Positions 1-14,200 of a stretch of DNA of 64,000 bases are shown here, in pieces. Source of the DNA: Acanthaster planci (Eukaryota; Echinodermata; Asteroidea; Valvatida; Acanthasteridae); contig NW_019091511.1 in NCBI RefSeq assembly GCF_001949145.1, positions 353,200 to 417,199 on the forward strand. Reading direction: 5' to 3'. The first letter of the stretch is position 1, and the number at the start of each line of letters is the position of its first letter. Under the pieces are notes generated by a model. The model saw only the letters and a program-made list of their open reading frames with translations, had not been told where the DNA came from and did not search any database. Position numbers and translations under genes: made by a program.

Positions 1-2295
1 TCCAGGTCATGCAGGGAGAACCACCAAAAGTATCTATCAGGCAAGTAAAAAAGTTCAAAACTTTCATTTCATTTCAAATTGATAAAGACTGTCTATATTC
101 TATTGTCAAAGGCCATATCTTCCAACTTTTTTTTTTCAGTTTGGCAAAGTTGTGAACATTTTGTTATGCCTTTAATCTTTTGATATTCTTTTTCACTCAA
201 CTCTTGAATCCATAAACTTTGTCTATATCATCAAGCTGACACATCAAGTATACATTTTATTTCTTTTCTTCACTTGATAATGGTGATAATATTCACACTT
301 TGCATTCTACTTTTGAAGTATCAATTTTGGTAACTTTGATTTTGTTTTATGAATCTTAGCTGTGTTTCAAACTGCCGTGATAAAGTCAATCCCACGTCTT
401 CCTTCACCCTGCAAGGGAGCTGCAGCAACTGCGATGCCAACAGCCAATCGCTGTTTACATGGACACTCTATTCAAAACAGCAAGACAGTGAGGACTTACA
501 GCATGTCAGTAACCTTGGTAATATGACATCAACAGGTGAGTTCCAAACATGCAGAGCTGGAATAGCATCTTAATGTTTTTGACAATAAAACATTAATAAA
601 AGAATTTGCATATTAAGAATGTAACCAGATGATAAATAGTCATCATATTTGACACGATCTGTTCTAAAGCTGCAAATATTGTTAATGTACAATGGCATTA
701 TTTGCTCCATTAATGAAATAGTGTGCTGATAACCATTTTTGTTATTTAATGCATTAAATGATTTGTTTTGCACTGTAAACATTACCGAACGAAGAAAGTT
801 TGCCTCTCTATGAATAACAACAAACGATAGAATCAAACTTATTTTGGCTTGATTGTTGTAGGTGTGTCTAAGCAAGGTATTGCCTTTAATCCAAGTGAAC
901 TGGATGCAGGAAGAGAATACTATCTGCGTCTTGATGTCAAGGATGTGTTGCTAGGCAACGGTTTCACCCAATACTCATTCCTCACTAACTTGCCTCCGTA
1001 CAATGGTGCATGCCAGATCAACCCATCTGTTGGTAAGATTAAATTGCAGATTTTGATTGGAACAACATTTTTAGTTACCTTGTTTATTTGGAACTTCTGT
1101 ATGTTTTTTTTTGTTGGTGTTTCAATTAGAAGTGGGATTCCTTCATTGGATACCCCTCAACAAAAGATTCTTTGCCAAGAATTCATAGGTTCTTGTATTC
1201 ATGAATAAAACTTTTTCTGTTTTGATATTGATTATCCACTTTGTTTTGAAGTCTTTGCCAATCAACTTTAGCAACTTCCAATGCCCTTCACTTGGAATGT
1301 ATATTGACATTTCCAGCTGGCTGGCAAAAACCACTTGTAATATGTAAATTTGAATGACAATGAAGATTGACAAAGGAAAAGCTGTCAGGTCTCACCGTGC
1401 TTTTCTCACTGTAGGCTTTGCAGTCACCACAGAGTTCAGTATCAACTGCTCTGGCTGGTTAGACGAGGGTCACGCCATCAACCGAGACTCCATTTCCCAA
1501 CATCTTGCTTCAGGACAAGTCCTTCAGTACCGTGTCATGAGCAGAGCTAAGGGTCAGACCGATTTCTCCCTCCTGACATCCAGCGCTGATAGTTCCACCT
1601 CAGGAATTCTCTTTGGAGTTGGCCCAGAGGAGTTCAGCTTCCAACATGATGTGCAGGTTGCCGTAGTAGACGTGTATGGTGCAGCTGCATCTGTCAACTT
1701 GACAGTCTCTGTATGATAATTGTTTCATTAAATTGTTGTCAACTGCACAATTTTCAGTTGCTAGAATGACTTTTTCCAGCATTGTAATATACAGATGGCA
1801 GATCAGTGGACCTCTTTGGACTGTGCTGGTTTATGATTGAAACAAAACTCAACTTAGTGTCTTTGTCTTTCACTCATTACATCCCTACAAAGAGTGCATA
1901 TCAGTCTGGTTGCCAAACTAGTCTGCATGAAGCAACTTTATTTGAGAAAAAGAAACATACATCTAGAAATCAACTTAATTGCAAATGAAAAACGTCTTTT
2001 TGATCCTGTTTATACACTGTGAAATCTATGATTAAATTGTGGTCTTGATAATGCAATGCTAATTAGGGGAAACTGGTTTCAAATGAAATCCAAAATGACA
2101 AAGTTAGTCGTCAGATGATATGATGTCAGTTCATATTATATCAAACAGGTCAGGAAACCAGACCTAACAGCTGATGCAATCACATCGCTTGTCGGCTCCA
2201 ACAACAGTAGACTATCACTCCTGGCATCGTCTGGTGATGTGGAGGGTGCCACCCAGCTGATATCCGCTGTCCTGACCGTCCTGTCCGAACCACAG
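1..2295 (+). other. REJ-module exons of the polycystin gene
   Basis: Exons 1-5 encode the C-terminal part of a receptor-for-egg-jelly (REJ) module. Visible hallmarks are the cysteine motif CVSNC near the start of exon 2, a second pair in GSCSNCD, and the block NLPPYNGACQINPSVG at the end of exon 3, which matches the family pattern of prolines, glycine and cysteine before the last REJ subdomain. Exon 4 then gives the FSINCSGW segment. In the family the module forms part of the large extracellular region that precedes the GPS. Confidence 0.85.
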
Positions 2296-5200
2296 GCATG
2301 TCTGCTGCCAACCAGGCTATCATATAAAAACTGCACACAAAAGTTTTGCATCAAATTTTGATCAATTACCCAAAGTCACACTTGGCGTGGAGTACTCATG
2401 GACACTTTCTGACAGCTTTATTTTTGGTGTTGGAGCTTTTTACCTGGCACAAAGTTTACTATGATTACATGTAAACAAACTTTGCAAACAGACACGGTTC
2501 AGATAAAATTTATATTTAAATCCTTCTTTCAAACTTGTGGCACTTACGTATGGTATGTTTACGTTACTTGAACATTTTAAACTTGATTCAAATTTAGTAG
2601 TTACAGTGTCCTCATGTGAGCTTTGCTGGATTATTCTCTGGCACGATTCTAGAGCCAATTTTTGAGAGGGCTAAACCTTTTGCATGTGACGTCACCTTTT
2701 AACTTTTTCTACTGCAAATCCAATATTTTCCAACTTTTTACAAATGTTTTCATTTTTCTTGGGGGGGAGCTCAACAAAATGGGGGGGGGGGCAAAAGTCC
2801 CCTCAGCCTCTCCTCCGCCGTAGAACTGCGCCTGATCATTCTATAAAGTTGGAGTCCAATTTTTTTATAAAGTTCTGGTCACACCTACATATACAGCAAT
2901 CTCGTGAGTGTTAAACACAATCATTTATTTTAAGAGTGCTTAAGTGATGCAGATTACCTACTACACCAATAGCAAGTAGTTTGAAGTTAATTTCAGTGAT
3001 ATTTCCATGTCAAATTACACAGGTCAGGTGTAACAGGGAGACAAGATGTCCAACGTTTGGACTCTGAGTTCATAGAATGACCCTGCTGCAAGTGGCGGAG
3101 AAGATTTTACATCACCATAAACAGCTTGATATATCAATTGCCCACATGAGTTCACCTTTAACCTTTCCTTTTTTTCTTAGGATGAAAACTCCACATTTAC
3201 ACCTGAAGAACTGAGAGAGGTTAGTGACAGAAGTGTGGACCAGATTTAACCAGGGTGTGTCCCACTTCCAGAAATGTTCTGTTTCTGCTTTTTATTGTCG
3301 TATCCAACAACCAAGCTCTGTTTTAATTGGCTAAATTAAAGCAACTGTATTGGACAGTACTTTTGCCTTACTTCTTTTTAAAGCTATTTATACAAATCAA
3401 AGAGGTTTTCCAGTTGGTGCTCCAGCAAACATAAACATACCTCTTGATCCACTTGTCCATCTTACTCATGTCTTTTTCCTTCCAAGTTACGCTCCAATCT
3501 AATCCTGGAGTTGAGTAAGGTTTCACTGTGGGCAAAGACAGCCAATTCGCTGTTTCAGGCATCGGTCGTCATGGCAATGAGTCTTACTGGAGGAGTGAAT
3601 GACAATGCATTGGTGAGTACATTACTGACAAGCTTAGAAGGGCATCTTATTTTTTTTTCATTTTCCCACATGTACTTAATTGCATACTTTAACAGTCTGA
3701 CAACAGTTTTAAACAATAGCATGTATTGCGTTATTTTTAAATTTCAACTTCTTAAATTCTTCATGTAAAGTTAGATTTCAAGCTTGGCAGGCAACTTTAC
3801 CTATAAAGATCAAGAAAACATGTATGAAGCTTGATCAACAATATCAATATATAAACTCAATATAATTTACTCAGCAAATTACGTCACGTCTTTCAGCAAG
3901 CTACTGATGCTTTTTCTGACTGATGAACAAAGTTTGACTTGATTTGTTCAGTCTGATGGGATACAAAAGTTCTGATTTATGAAAAATTTTCCTGGATTGT
4001 TGTTGTGATCAGGTTGAGGCTGCAGCTGCGATGGCCGGGATGGCATTGAGTTTGAAAGGAATAGATGAAGACAATCCTGAAGTTGTCATTGACACAGCCA
4101 AAGGTAAAGACTACACTACTGTCTCTCGTTTTAATTAACAACCGATGTGCCTCCATTGCATCAACTTGATAATGACAATATCCCATCCCAAAAAACTTAC
4201 AGTGAATAACTTTTATTATTTTAACAATTTAAGCTTTCTTTTTACTCATACAGAAGTTGGAATGTTTGAGAAAGCTAAGTGAATTCTCGCCCAGAGATAA
4301 GAGCAAACAAGCATTTTTTGTTCAATGATTTGGGGATTTTTCCCCCTTGTGTAAGAAAATACATCTTCAAAAATAAAATCATTTAAACATTCAATTCTAA
4401 ATGAGTTCAGTTGTAAAGGGATTGTCTGACAGGAGTTAGTTAGAAACCTCAGCTGTGAAAAGTCAGATAATTGCTCCATTTCACTGCCGCAACAGGACTC
4501 ACCGATGGACTAGGAAGTTTGATTGCCCAATCAGACAAGATCGTTCAGACTGTCATGGGAGCCAGTGAAGCATCTGTGTCCACCACTACATCACCATCTG
4601 GAACCGGGGAACTGGTTGTCTTTGATGTCTATGGCGATGACCTTTCACCTGAGGAGTTGGCCGAAGAAGCCATGAGAAAGAAGAAGGAACGAGAAAGAAA
4701 TGAGCAAAATGCACGAGAAGTGGTAGGTAGGGATAAAATTGAGGACGGTGTGAGAAATGATTAGACCCAAAATGAAGAAGATTATGATCTAATGATACTG
4801 ATATGATGATGATTACTGATGATATGGATGATGCTGATGGTTGGTAGATACTTGGAATACTGAGAGCAAATAGACATGGAGATTGCAATCTGGTATCCAG
4901 ATAATGATAAGGCTGGCAGTGACAATGCTTGCAATCATAGGGACAGTGGGTTGGGATGTGGAGTAAGAAATGATGGGAAAGCAATCTATGGAAGCGCGTG
5001 AACGTGCAGATAAAGAAGATGATGATGATAATCGTCAAACGATAGTAGAGATCATGACAACATCAGGGGTAACAAAGTTGGGGAAAAAGCTTTGACTGTG
5101 ATGCAGGCAGTGACAGTGACAGCAGCCATGGCATTACAGTGACATTAACAATGCTACGGTGCTGATAATGACAGTGTCATTATTAATGCCATGGTGCCGA

Positions 5201-8200
5201 TAACAGAGAAAGTCAAATTAAAGTAAATAAGTGATTATATGCAACCCTTAGGCCTTTTTTCAATTATTATTTCTGCAAACAAACAGGCATCAACCATCAG
5301 CATGCTAGCACAGGGAACGCTGGACCTGGTCTCTGACGTGGTCATAGGTCAACGGGTCACAGGTCAACCTCCTGTCACACTGGTCACGGATCAACTCACT
5401 CTGGAAGTCTTCAAGGACGAGCCCATCTCAGTGGCTAACAGACAAATCAATACAGACGCTGGCTCCTTCAGTCTACCCAACGCCAGCTCGCTGTTTGGAT
5501 CCAGTGGGGCAAAACAGGTGGAACAGTTTGTAAGTTTGGCACGCCATTGCTAAGAACATTTCTTGATTGAACAGCATACCCCTCTGTTAATGCTTAAAGC
5601 ACCTAGTCTTGTATCCAACATCAAATATCACTACTGCAGAATCTGCTACTATGTCTATGTCTAGTTTGCATCATTCAGCTGGCTCCAATAAGTTGCGGGA
5701 CTAAGTTATTGTAAAGGGTTGTATGTAAAAATCAGTGCACTTTGTGAAAGCTCACCCAAAAGCTCAGGGACAGTCATTTCTGAAAGCAATCCCTTGGATT
5801 TAAAGTTCACATCATGCCAGCGCTCAGTTCTACTCATGTCAATGTCTAAGAATTTCTTCAACTTTACTAATATGGCCAAGGGAGTAACTGTTCTTTTGTG
5901 GTTGCCTTTCACAGATCTTTTCCTACAACGCAAACCCCTACAGCTTTTCCAAGAGCTCAGATAGCATAGGTTCCAAGGGGGTGCTCGCCCTAGACTTTAA
6001 GACGGGACAAGGGGAGCTACTCTCAGTGCAGAACCTGACTGATATGATCAGTATCGCCCTTGATGTTGACCAGAGCAAACTAACAAGTGCTGAGACCGTC
6101 AGAATGACATTTATGAATGCATCCACAATGCAGTATCACAAGGTACAAACACTCTACTGCTGAATCCTAACTTTGAGAGAAAAATGAGAGTTTTAATAGC
6201 AATGGTTTGGCCATTAATTTAACTTTTGTACATGTTGTGGCTTCTTTTCCTTTTTGAAATGTACAGTTTTTGCATGCATGCTTACGTAGGCAAACTTATC
6301 AAAGGTTAAATGCAACACAGTAAAGATAACTTTTTTACAGAAGGAAGCCGAATGTAATTCATAAATTTTTTCTTGAAAAACTGCAAATCATATGGGGATA
6401 ACAGAGAAAAATGCTGAATAGATCAAACACACCGGAAGAATCACCAACCTTATGAGGTCTACTGATCAAAATGTCTCTAAAAGCTTTTTGACTGTTTGAA
6501 TGTGACAAAAACGTAAAGAGTTGAAATGCTATCATGAACTGGTAGACTTCTTTCCAGTTAAGTTCTTTTTGTTTCCTCATCAAATACAATGGTTAGTGAG
6601 GTCTGAATTCTCGACAGGTGGAAGTACAAGAGGAAAACATCCAGCTCCGAGTGATTTTCCGAGAAATGACAGACAACGTGACGAAGTTTCTGGTCTATCT
6701 AAGAAAGGGAAGCCGCCCCGACACCAGATCGTATGATGCACTCATAGAGATACCGAGAAACCTTGGAGAAGATGAAATGTGGAGTGATGTGGGACTGGTA
6801 ACAGAGGCTAGACACACTGCAGTGTTTTCTGAAGAGTTACTGACTGGTGTAGGAGACTACTATTTGGGCGTCGGCCTGGCAGGTTATACTAACTTTCTGA
6901 AAAGACCTTCTTCTTGAAAATGACACATGTGTAAAAGTATTCTAAGCTAAAAGCATGGGATGTAATGTTTCTATAAACTCATGCTCATAAGTTTAGCCAA
7001 TTTACTGCACTGTTGAAGCAATCTAAATCCAGTTTTTTACCATCTAAAAGGTCTAAAATACATATTTAGTTAAACTAAACAAAAACCTCAGTATAAGATT
7101 AATTTTTCTGTCATTCAAGTAATTATAAAACTTTGAAGTTTACTAAAGTGAGACAAGATAAATTTTCAGAAAGTTTTTGTTTAAGGTCAACAGTGAGTGT
7201 TTTCATTTTCAAACTCTTCTTTCTATTATTCAAATAGACACTAGTGATCTACACCAAGATTCTTCAAATGGAACAACACTCATAGTGAACCAGACAGACG
7301 AAATGTTTGAAGTGAACACAACCATGGTGATATATGCAGCTGGTTGCCGGTTCTGGGATACCAACATCACAGCATGGAGTAGTCGAGGGTGCCAGGTTAG
7401 GCCGGACAAGTCCAAGTTTTCAGACTAATATGACAAGGTCTCAATGTCATAGTTTTGCTGAGCATTGCTGAATGTGTGATGAATGCTCTTGTTGCATTGC
7501 CACTCAAAGCAAAACCCACGTTTGAAGTTTGTCTTTCTGTTTGCTGTGCTAAACATTTAGAACCTTGGCTTAGAACCAACATAAAGTTAGCTTCACAGCG
7601 TATGCGTTTTTCAAAAAATGAGAGCACAAACACGTTAAATTCTGAGCTCACCTCAGACTGACCCATCTTCTGTTCCCTTCAGGTTGGGTCGCAGACCTCA
7701 ACCTCTTCCATCCACTGCCTCTGCAACCATCTCTCCTCATTTGCCTCCTCGTTCTTTGTGCCTCCAAACACCATTGACTTCTCCACTGTCTTCAGCAAGT
7801 TTCAGGATCTGGGAAGCAACGTGGCTGTCTTTGCCACGGTGCTTGGATTCTTCGGCCTGTATCTGCTCCTGCTCATTTGGCTGAGGAGAAAAGACAAGCA
7901 GGATATCGTCAAGGTAAACCATCCAAATTTCAAACATCCTACCTCGTTTATTTGCTTGCTTTATGAAGATTAATGCCTCTTTGTAAAAACAACACAAACA
8001 AAATTACTTGCAACTAAAAAACTTTTCTGTAAAAAGTCATGTTCTGTGTACAGTTGAAAAATTGCAAAAATAGTGCTCACATATGCAGGATGAATATTTT
8101 CCTCATTACTGTACTTCTGGAAACTGGAAAAGTATACTTATATTTATTTCCCAATTGAATCATACTTGTACAGGTATGCCGTGTAAATTTGACACCAGTA

Positions 8201-11200
8201 TACTTAACTTTGGATTATATGTAAAATATGGAAGGGTTCTTCAATGCTTTGCCTGGCATTAGAAGCCTACAGAGAGGTATGTTTGTGGGTACAACATGGA
8301 AGCAAATATCTTTCAGGAAGATACGTTGGCTCTAAGAGCTGATGGTGAGAAAAGGTCTTTACTTTTCAAACGTTGCGCTCTGCTTATCTTTATGTCTCTG
8401 AAGTACACTGTACAAAATGTTGAGATCTTTTTCCACCACTGGCTCTCCTCAGAGACTGTTTCCGTGGTGTACCCGCGAGCATACATGTAGCTATGGCTTT
8501 TTGATGTGGAACACTGCTGGCAGAAATGCACAGTTGCTCCAGCTGCTTGGAAACGGTCTCGCATCAAAGATGGTGGACCAAAATGACCATGGAAGATGCA
8601 AAATAGAGCACAAAGATTCACTCGGACATTATTATTTGGAGTTGACATTTCATTCCAGTGGGGTGTAAGTCCCTTAGGCGACAACCACCCTAATGACACG
8701 TACTTCTACCAAGTCACTGTGCAAACTGGCATGGGTCCAGGCTGTGGCACGAGGTCAAAGGTCAGCATTATCCTCACAGGAGAGGATGGAGACAGTGGTG
8801 TGCGCTTATTGGACGATGACAAAAGAAAGGTACATTGTGAAAACATCAGTATCTGAAACTTCATGAGCATTCATGCTCCAGCAAGCAGCATTTCTAAGAA
8901 AATCTGTTTCTAAACTTTATCCAAGCATATAAAGTTTTCCCTCCAAAATATAAAATATGTGTATATAGTATTCAAAGGAATTGCACATTTTGAAGGACTA
9001 CGTTTTGGACGAAAGCCTTCAGTTTTCAGATGGTCTCTGACAATAGAAGTCTGGCTCAAGCTGTGAAACTGCTTTGAGTGGTTGCAATCAACATGGTCAA
9101 TTGGTGTTTACAGGTGTTTGAAAGCGGCAGCATCTGTCACTTCTTGATGGGTGTGGCCAGGCCCCTGGGTCCCCTCTCCTACATTAAACTCTGGCACGAC
9201 AACTCTGGACATGGTCAACTTGCTGGCTGGTACCTGTCACAGGTTTCTATCCTAGATCTGCAAAACGGACAGCAGTAAGTAGATCAGACCTTGTCATTGT
9301 GAGGTCACAGATCAGACCTGATCTTTGAAATCTGGGAAAGTAAGATATCTAATTACAGCAATGTGGTTGTGAGATAAAATCTCGAAAGAGTAAATCTATG
9401 TAGAAGTTTTGCTCCACACACTCCCGGAAAGATCATACAAAAAAATCACTTGTTTACAACACACTTAAAACGTTCCAAATTTTGAAAATGTAGAGGCTTG
9501 ACAAGGGAAAACAAAATGGTTGATCTTTTAGCATGTGCTATTTTGAAAGAATAAGTCTTAGAAAAAAGTGTGAAAGCATTGTCAATTTTTTTCTCTTAGA
9601 TACTTCTTTGTCTGTGATCGCTGGCTGGCAGTAGAGAAAGATGACGGAGCAGTAGAGCGTGTTCTTCCTGTTGCAACCCGTTCTGATCTGACCCAGTTCA
9701 GCAAGCTCTTCTTCTCTAGCAGTCGACGTAATCTCTTTGACGACCATATCTGGTTCTCGCTGTTCAGTCGGCCGACACGGAGCCCCTTCACCCGAGTCCA
9801 GCGGCTCTCCTGCTGCTTGTGTCTTCTCTACCTTAGCATGATCACCAGTGCAATGTTCTATCGCACTGAAGAGACTGTGGAGAACCCCACAGCTCTACGT
9901 CTTGGACCCTTCATCTTCACACTTCAAGAGCTTTACATAGGATTCATCAGTGCCTTGATTGTTCTACCAGTCAACATCCTCATCGTCCAGATCTTCAGAA
10001 AATCCAAACCCAGCAAATCTCAAATGACCAACTCACTCCCCAAACATCTCCAAGAGAAGCTCAACCACTTGAGAGACAGTGCCTCTGAGAGTTCAACACC
10101 GCAAAGCTCCCTTGTGGATGTCAAATCATCAGACAAGATTGAACTCGTTCCAGCGGATGCTCCAGCAAAAAGTAAAACAAAGATCGGGAAAGCAAAAACC
10201 AAGCCATTCTTGTTACCTCACTGGTGTGTCTACATTGCATGGCTGCTCATGATTCTCTCCTCATTCACCGCAGCCTTCTTCACCATCTTATATAGCTTAG
10301 AATGGGGACAGCAAAAATCCTCTGAGTGGCTAACCTCAATGCTGATATCCTTGGTCAACTCAGTGCTGGTCATACAACCATTCAAGGCAAGTTTCCTCCC
10401 AAGGTTAAAATTTTTACGACAGTGATAGTTGTTTAAAGGTGCAGTCCATCATCTGTAATTTGAGCATTATGTTCTTTTGAGGCAATAAAATTACTCAAAA
10501 TCTAAAGAAGGGCGTCTAAAAACAAACCTGATGAAGTTTCAGCTCAGTGAATACTGTGCATATTCTGAGAAAAAAACCAATATTCTAGGCTTTTAAATTC
10601 AGATCAAAAGTTGCTGAGTCATGTCTTGAATTGCATCAGAATTCAGCATCTGGGACACGTTCTCACATTCAGTTGAATGCGTCTACGCGATGTCATGAAC
10701 AAACAAATTATCAGAAGTGCAATAAATGTATGTGCATATGTGTCAATGCTTGTGGCACTTCTAATGGCTGTTTCCCAAACATGTATCTTTATAAACACAT
10801 CGTTGGAAGTAGCCTTCTTTCGTTGTTTTCTTCAAAATGACAGCTTACCAGAAAGAATAATTTCACAGGGAGTTTAGTCCCATAACCATCTTAAAACTAA
10901 GGATGTTTTCCACAATAATTTCATCTGTAATACTTTTTCAATAACTGCAAATGATGGACTGTATCTTAAAGAAAGTTTATCAGATAGAAGGAAACAAAAA
11001 TCTGTCTATAAGCCTGAATAATGGTGCAATAGATCGCTGACCAACTGCAGAATCTGTACTATCAACCCCAAGCGATCTTTCGATTTTGGCCTTCAGAGCT
11101 GACAACAGAAATATACACATTGATTCCCTCACACCTTTATTTCTAACTGTTGAGACTTTCCTCTCTAGGTCCTCATCGTAGCAATGCTCCTGTCATTGAT

Positions 11201-14200
11201 CTTCAAGAAACCTGCCAAGATGGACGTTGAGATGGATGCCGACTTGTCCTGTGATCAGAATCAGCTCCGAGATGATGAGGAGATCTTGCATCAATCACTG
11301 TCACCAGGAAAATGTTGGATTTCCCTTTAATATGATCCACATTATGCTCTTCTATTCTCAGTTGTTTGTATCACAAAGACAAAATCACTGAATCAATCTA
11401 AAATGTGAATTCTAATTCTCAACAATATGCAACGGAAAGAAAATTTGCGATCTCCACTGATAAAACACAGAGCCTGTGAGCCTAAGAATGCTACCATCTG
11501 CAATCTGCTGATTTGATTACAGTTGCAGTATCTAACTTACTAACTTTAATTACAGTATCTAACACTGTCCATGTAACTACACCTTAGTGGCTAATTGTGA
11601 ACGGAAAATATGGACTCAGTTTGAACTACAGAGGGCAATTATCAAGCGAGCTGTTTGTTATTAATAATTTCTTTCATTTTTCATTCACAAAATGGAGGAA
11701 TCCTCAAAAGTACTCTGGGAAGTGTATCTCATCAGCCTGATGAAGTTGTAGAGATGCGACAATTAAGACACATTCAGTTGTAGAGGTGGGAAGAAAATCC
11801 GTGTCAAATACTCTGGGGAAACGCCATGGAATTGGGTAGGAACCGAACACTAACTCTACATACTGACCTAGGTGGGATTCGAACCCACTTTGCAGGGGTG
11901 GAAGGCGAGTGAAGTGCCACTGCATCGACCTAAATCCCCTGCCCTACACATGCCTTCTTGTTTCATACTGCAAGCTGATTCTGTCTCTTTAAACCTTGAT
12001 ACCTACTTCCTTGACAGTAAACTCCCCTGAGCACAGACAGCGACTCCCTCCAAGCAAAGAGGCACTAGAGGAGGCACGCCAGAAACGCATAAAGGAAATC
12101 AAGCTGAATCGCACACTGAAGGAGACAGGGATCTATACTCTCTTTGTTGTCGTCGTCCTCTTCTTGTGTTACTCCAGCAGGGATGGAATGTCCTTCTACA
12201 TGTCCCAGTCACTCAGAGACATCTTTGTGGACAACACTGGCACTAAAAACACAGTCAGAACTACTCAGCTAAATTGAAATAGCCATCTGTGACAAAACCC
12301 TTTTGGATTTGATTACATTAATCACATCTTAGAATGACAGAATAAATACTTAAAACCAGTTTGCCAAGCTTAGAAAAAGAAATGGTTTACAAATTTTGGA
12401 CTAATTGCCAGGAGTATTCTGTTTGATTTCTTGTATGATTCCATTTCTTTTAGTAAGCTTGATTCTATGAGAGGTTGACCTCTGATTATATACAAGTTGA
12501 TAAATATACAGATGCGATCATCACAGAAAGTTAAGATACAACGAATTATAATATTTTGTAAGAGCAAAGAAAAAAATGTATTTAGTAATTGCATGTATTC
12601 CCTTTAACTTAAGACTCATAAGAAAGGAAGAAGTCATTCTTTCATAGATTTCCTTCACTCCCAACAGAGTGCTAAGGTCTCCTTCAAGAGCTTAGAGAAG
12701 AGCACACCTGATCTGTTCTGGCAGTGGGTGGAGGAAGCCCTCATCCCTGGTCTCTATGGCAACACGTACTACAACGGAGTACCAATGCATTGGAGGCACA
12801 CCAGGTTCATTGCTGACTGGCAAGGGTACCGGGTAGGACCAGTGCGACTCAGGCAACTGAGAGTGAAGGATGGTGAGCCACAAATGAAACAAGTTGCCTA
12901 CTGAATAATAGCACCACTGCAAACTCTGGTGTGATTAATTAGTGTGTGCTCTGTTAGGTACCCATTTTCCATACATCAGGTACCCATTTCCCATACATTN
13001 NNNNNNNNNNNNNNNNNNNNNNNNNNNNNNNNNNNNNNNNNNNNNNNNNNNNNNNNNNNNNNNNNNNNNNNNNNNNNNNNNNNNNNNNNNNNNNNNNNNN
13101 NNNNNNNNNNNNNNNNNNNNNNNNNNNNNNNNNNNNNNNNNNNNNNNNNNNNNNNNNNNNNNNNNNNNNNNNNNNNNNNNNNNNNNNNNNNNNNNNNNNN
13201 NNNNNNNNNNNNNNNNNNNNNNNNNNNNNNNNNNNNNNNNNNNNNNNNNNNNNNNNNNNNNNNNNNNNNNNNNNNNNNNNNNNNNNNNNNNNNNNNNNNN
13301 NNNNNNNNNNNNNNNNNNNNNNNNNNNNNNNNNNNNNNNNNNNNNNNNNNNNNNNNNNNNNNNNNNNNNNNNNNNNNNNNNNNNNNNNNNNNNNNNNNNN
13401 NNNNNNNNNNNNNNNNNNNNNNNNNNNNNNNNNNNNNNNNNNNNNNNNNNNNNNNNNNNNNNNNNNNNNNGAAACCCTTCCTTTGCCATGGTACAATTTA
13501 CCTGGAAGCCCACCAGTGCAAAATCTCCAGTAATATTTACATTCTTTTCAGAGCCATGTGCCCTTCATCCAGACATAAGCATGCTGCATGCAACATGCCA
13601 TCTTGACTACTCCAGTGGCAACCAAGAAGAGAGCAACTTCACCGTTGCCTGGCAACTAAAAGATACTCCCAACTTGAGGCTTTATTCTGAGGAGGAAAGA
13701 GCCCCCTGGATATATCAGGACTTCCTTGAGCTCAATGGAGTTCCACATCCTGGGAGACTTGCCGTCTACTCAGGCGGAGGTTACATTGCCGAGTTTGGCA
13801 CCACTACTGCTGAGGCCTTAGCAACGGCCCATTTCCTTAGAGAGACAGGATGGTATGATAAACTGACGCGCGCAATCTTTGTCGAGTTCTCCGTGTACAA
13901 TGCCAACATCAATTTGTTCAGTGTTGCAACTCTGTTGGCCGAGACATCGTCGACAGGGGGTGCTTTAGTGACATCGCACATCCACACTCTGCGGTTGTAT
14001 CATTATGAGGGAGCCATTGCAATCTTTAACATCATCTTCCAGGTATCACAGTTGTTAAAAAGGTTCAATTATATTTTGTTTGACAAATAAGTCTATTGAA
14101 TGTTTTTTTTTCTAGTTAATATTGATGAAGTATGTGATAGAATGTTGAATAGATAGAATTTTTTTTTTTTTATAATGTTTAATAGTTTATAGTTTGTGAT

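Noticed and set aside
4586-5038. Long minus-strand open frame (150 codons)
   Set aside because: It overlaps polycystin exon 9 in antisense and an intronic (gat)-rich stretch. The His/Ser/Ile-rich translation is a by-product of low complexity.
9538-9791. Minus-strand frames opposite polycystin exon 17
   Set aside because: They are shadows of a well-supported exon with no domain of their own.
12935-14090. Frames spanning the N gap
   Set aside because: They consist mostly of unknown residues. Only the part from 13552 on is coding, as polycystin exon 21.
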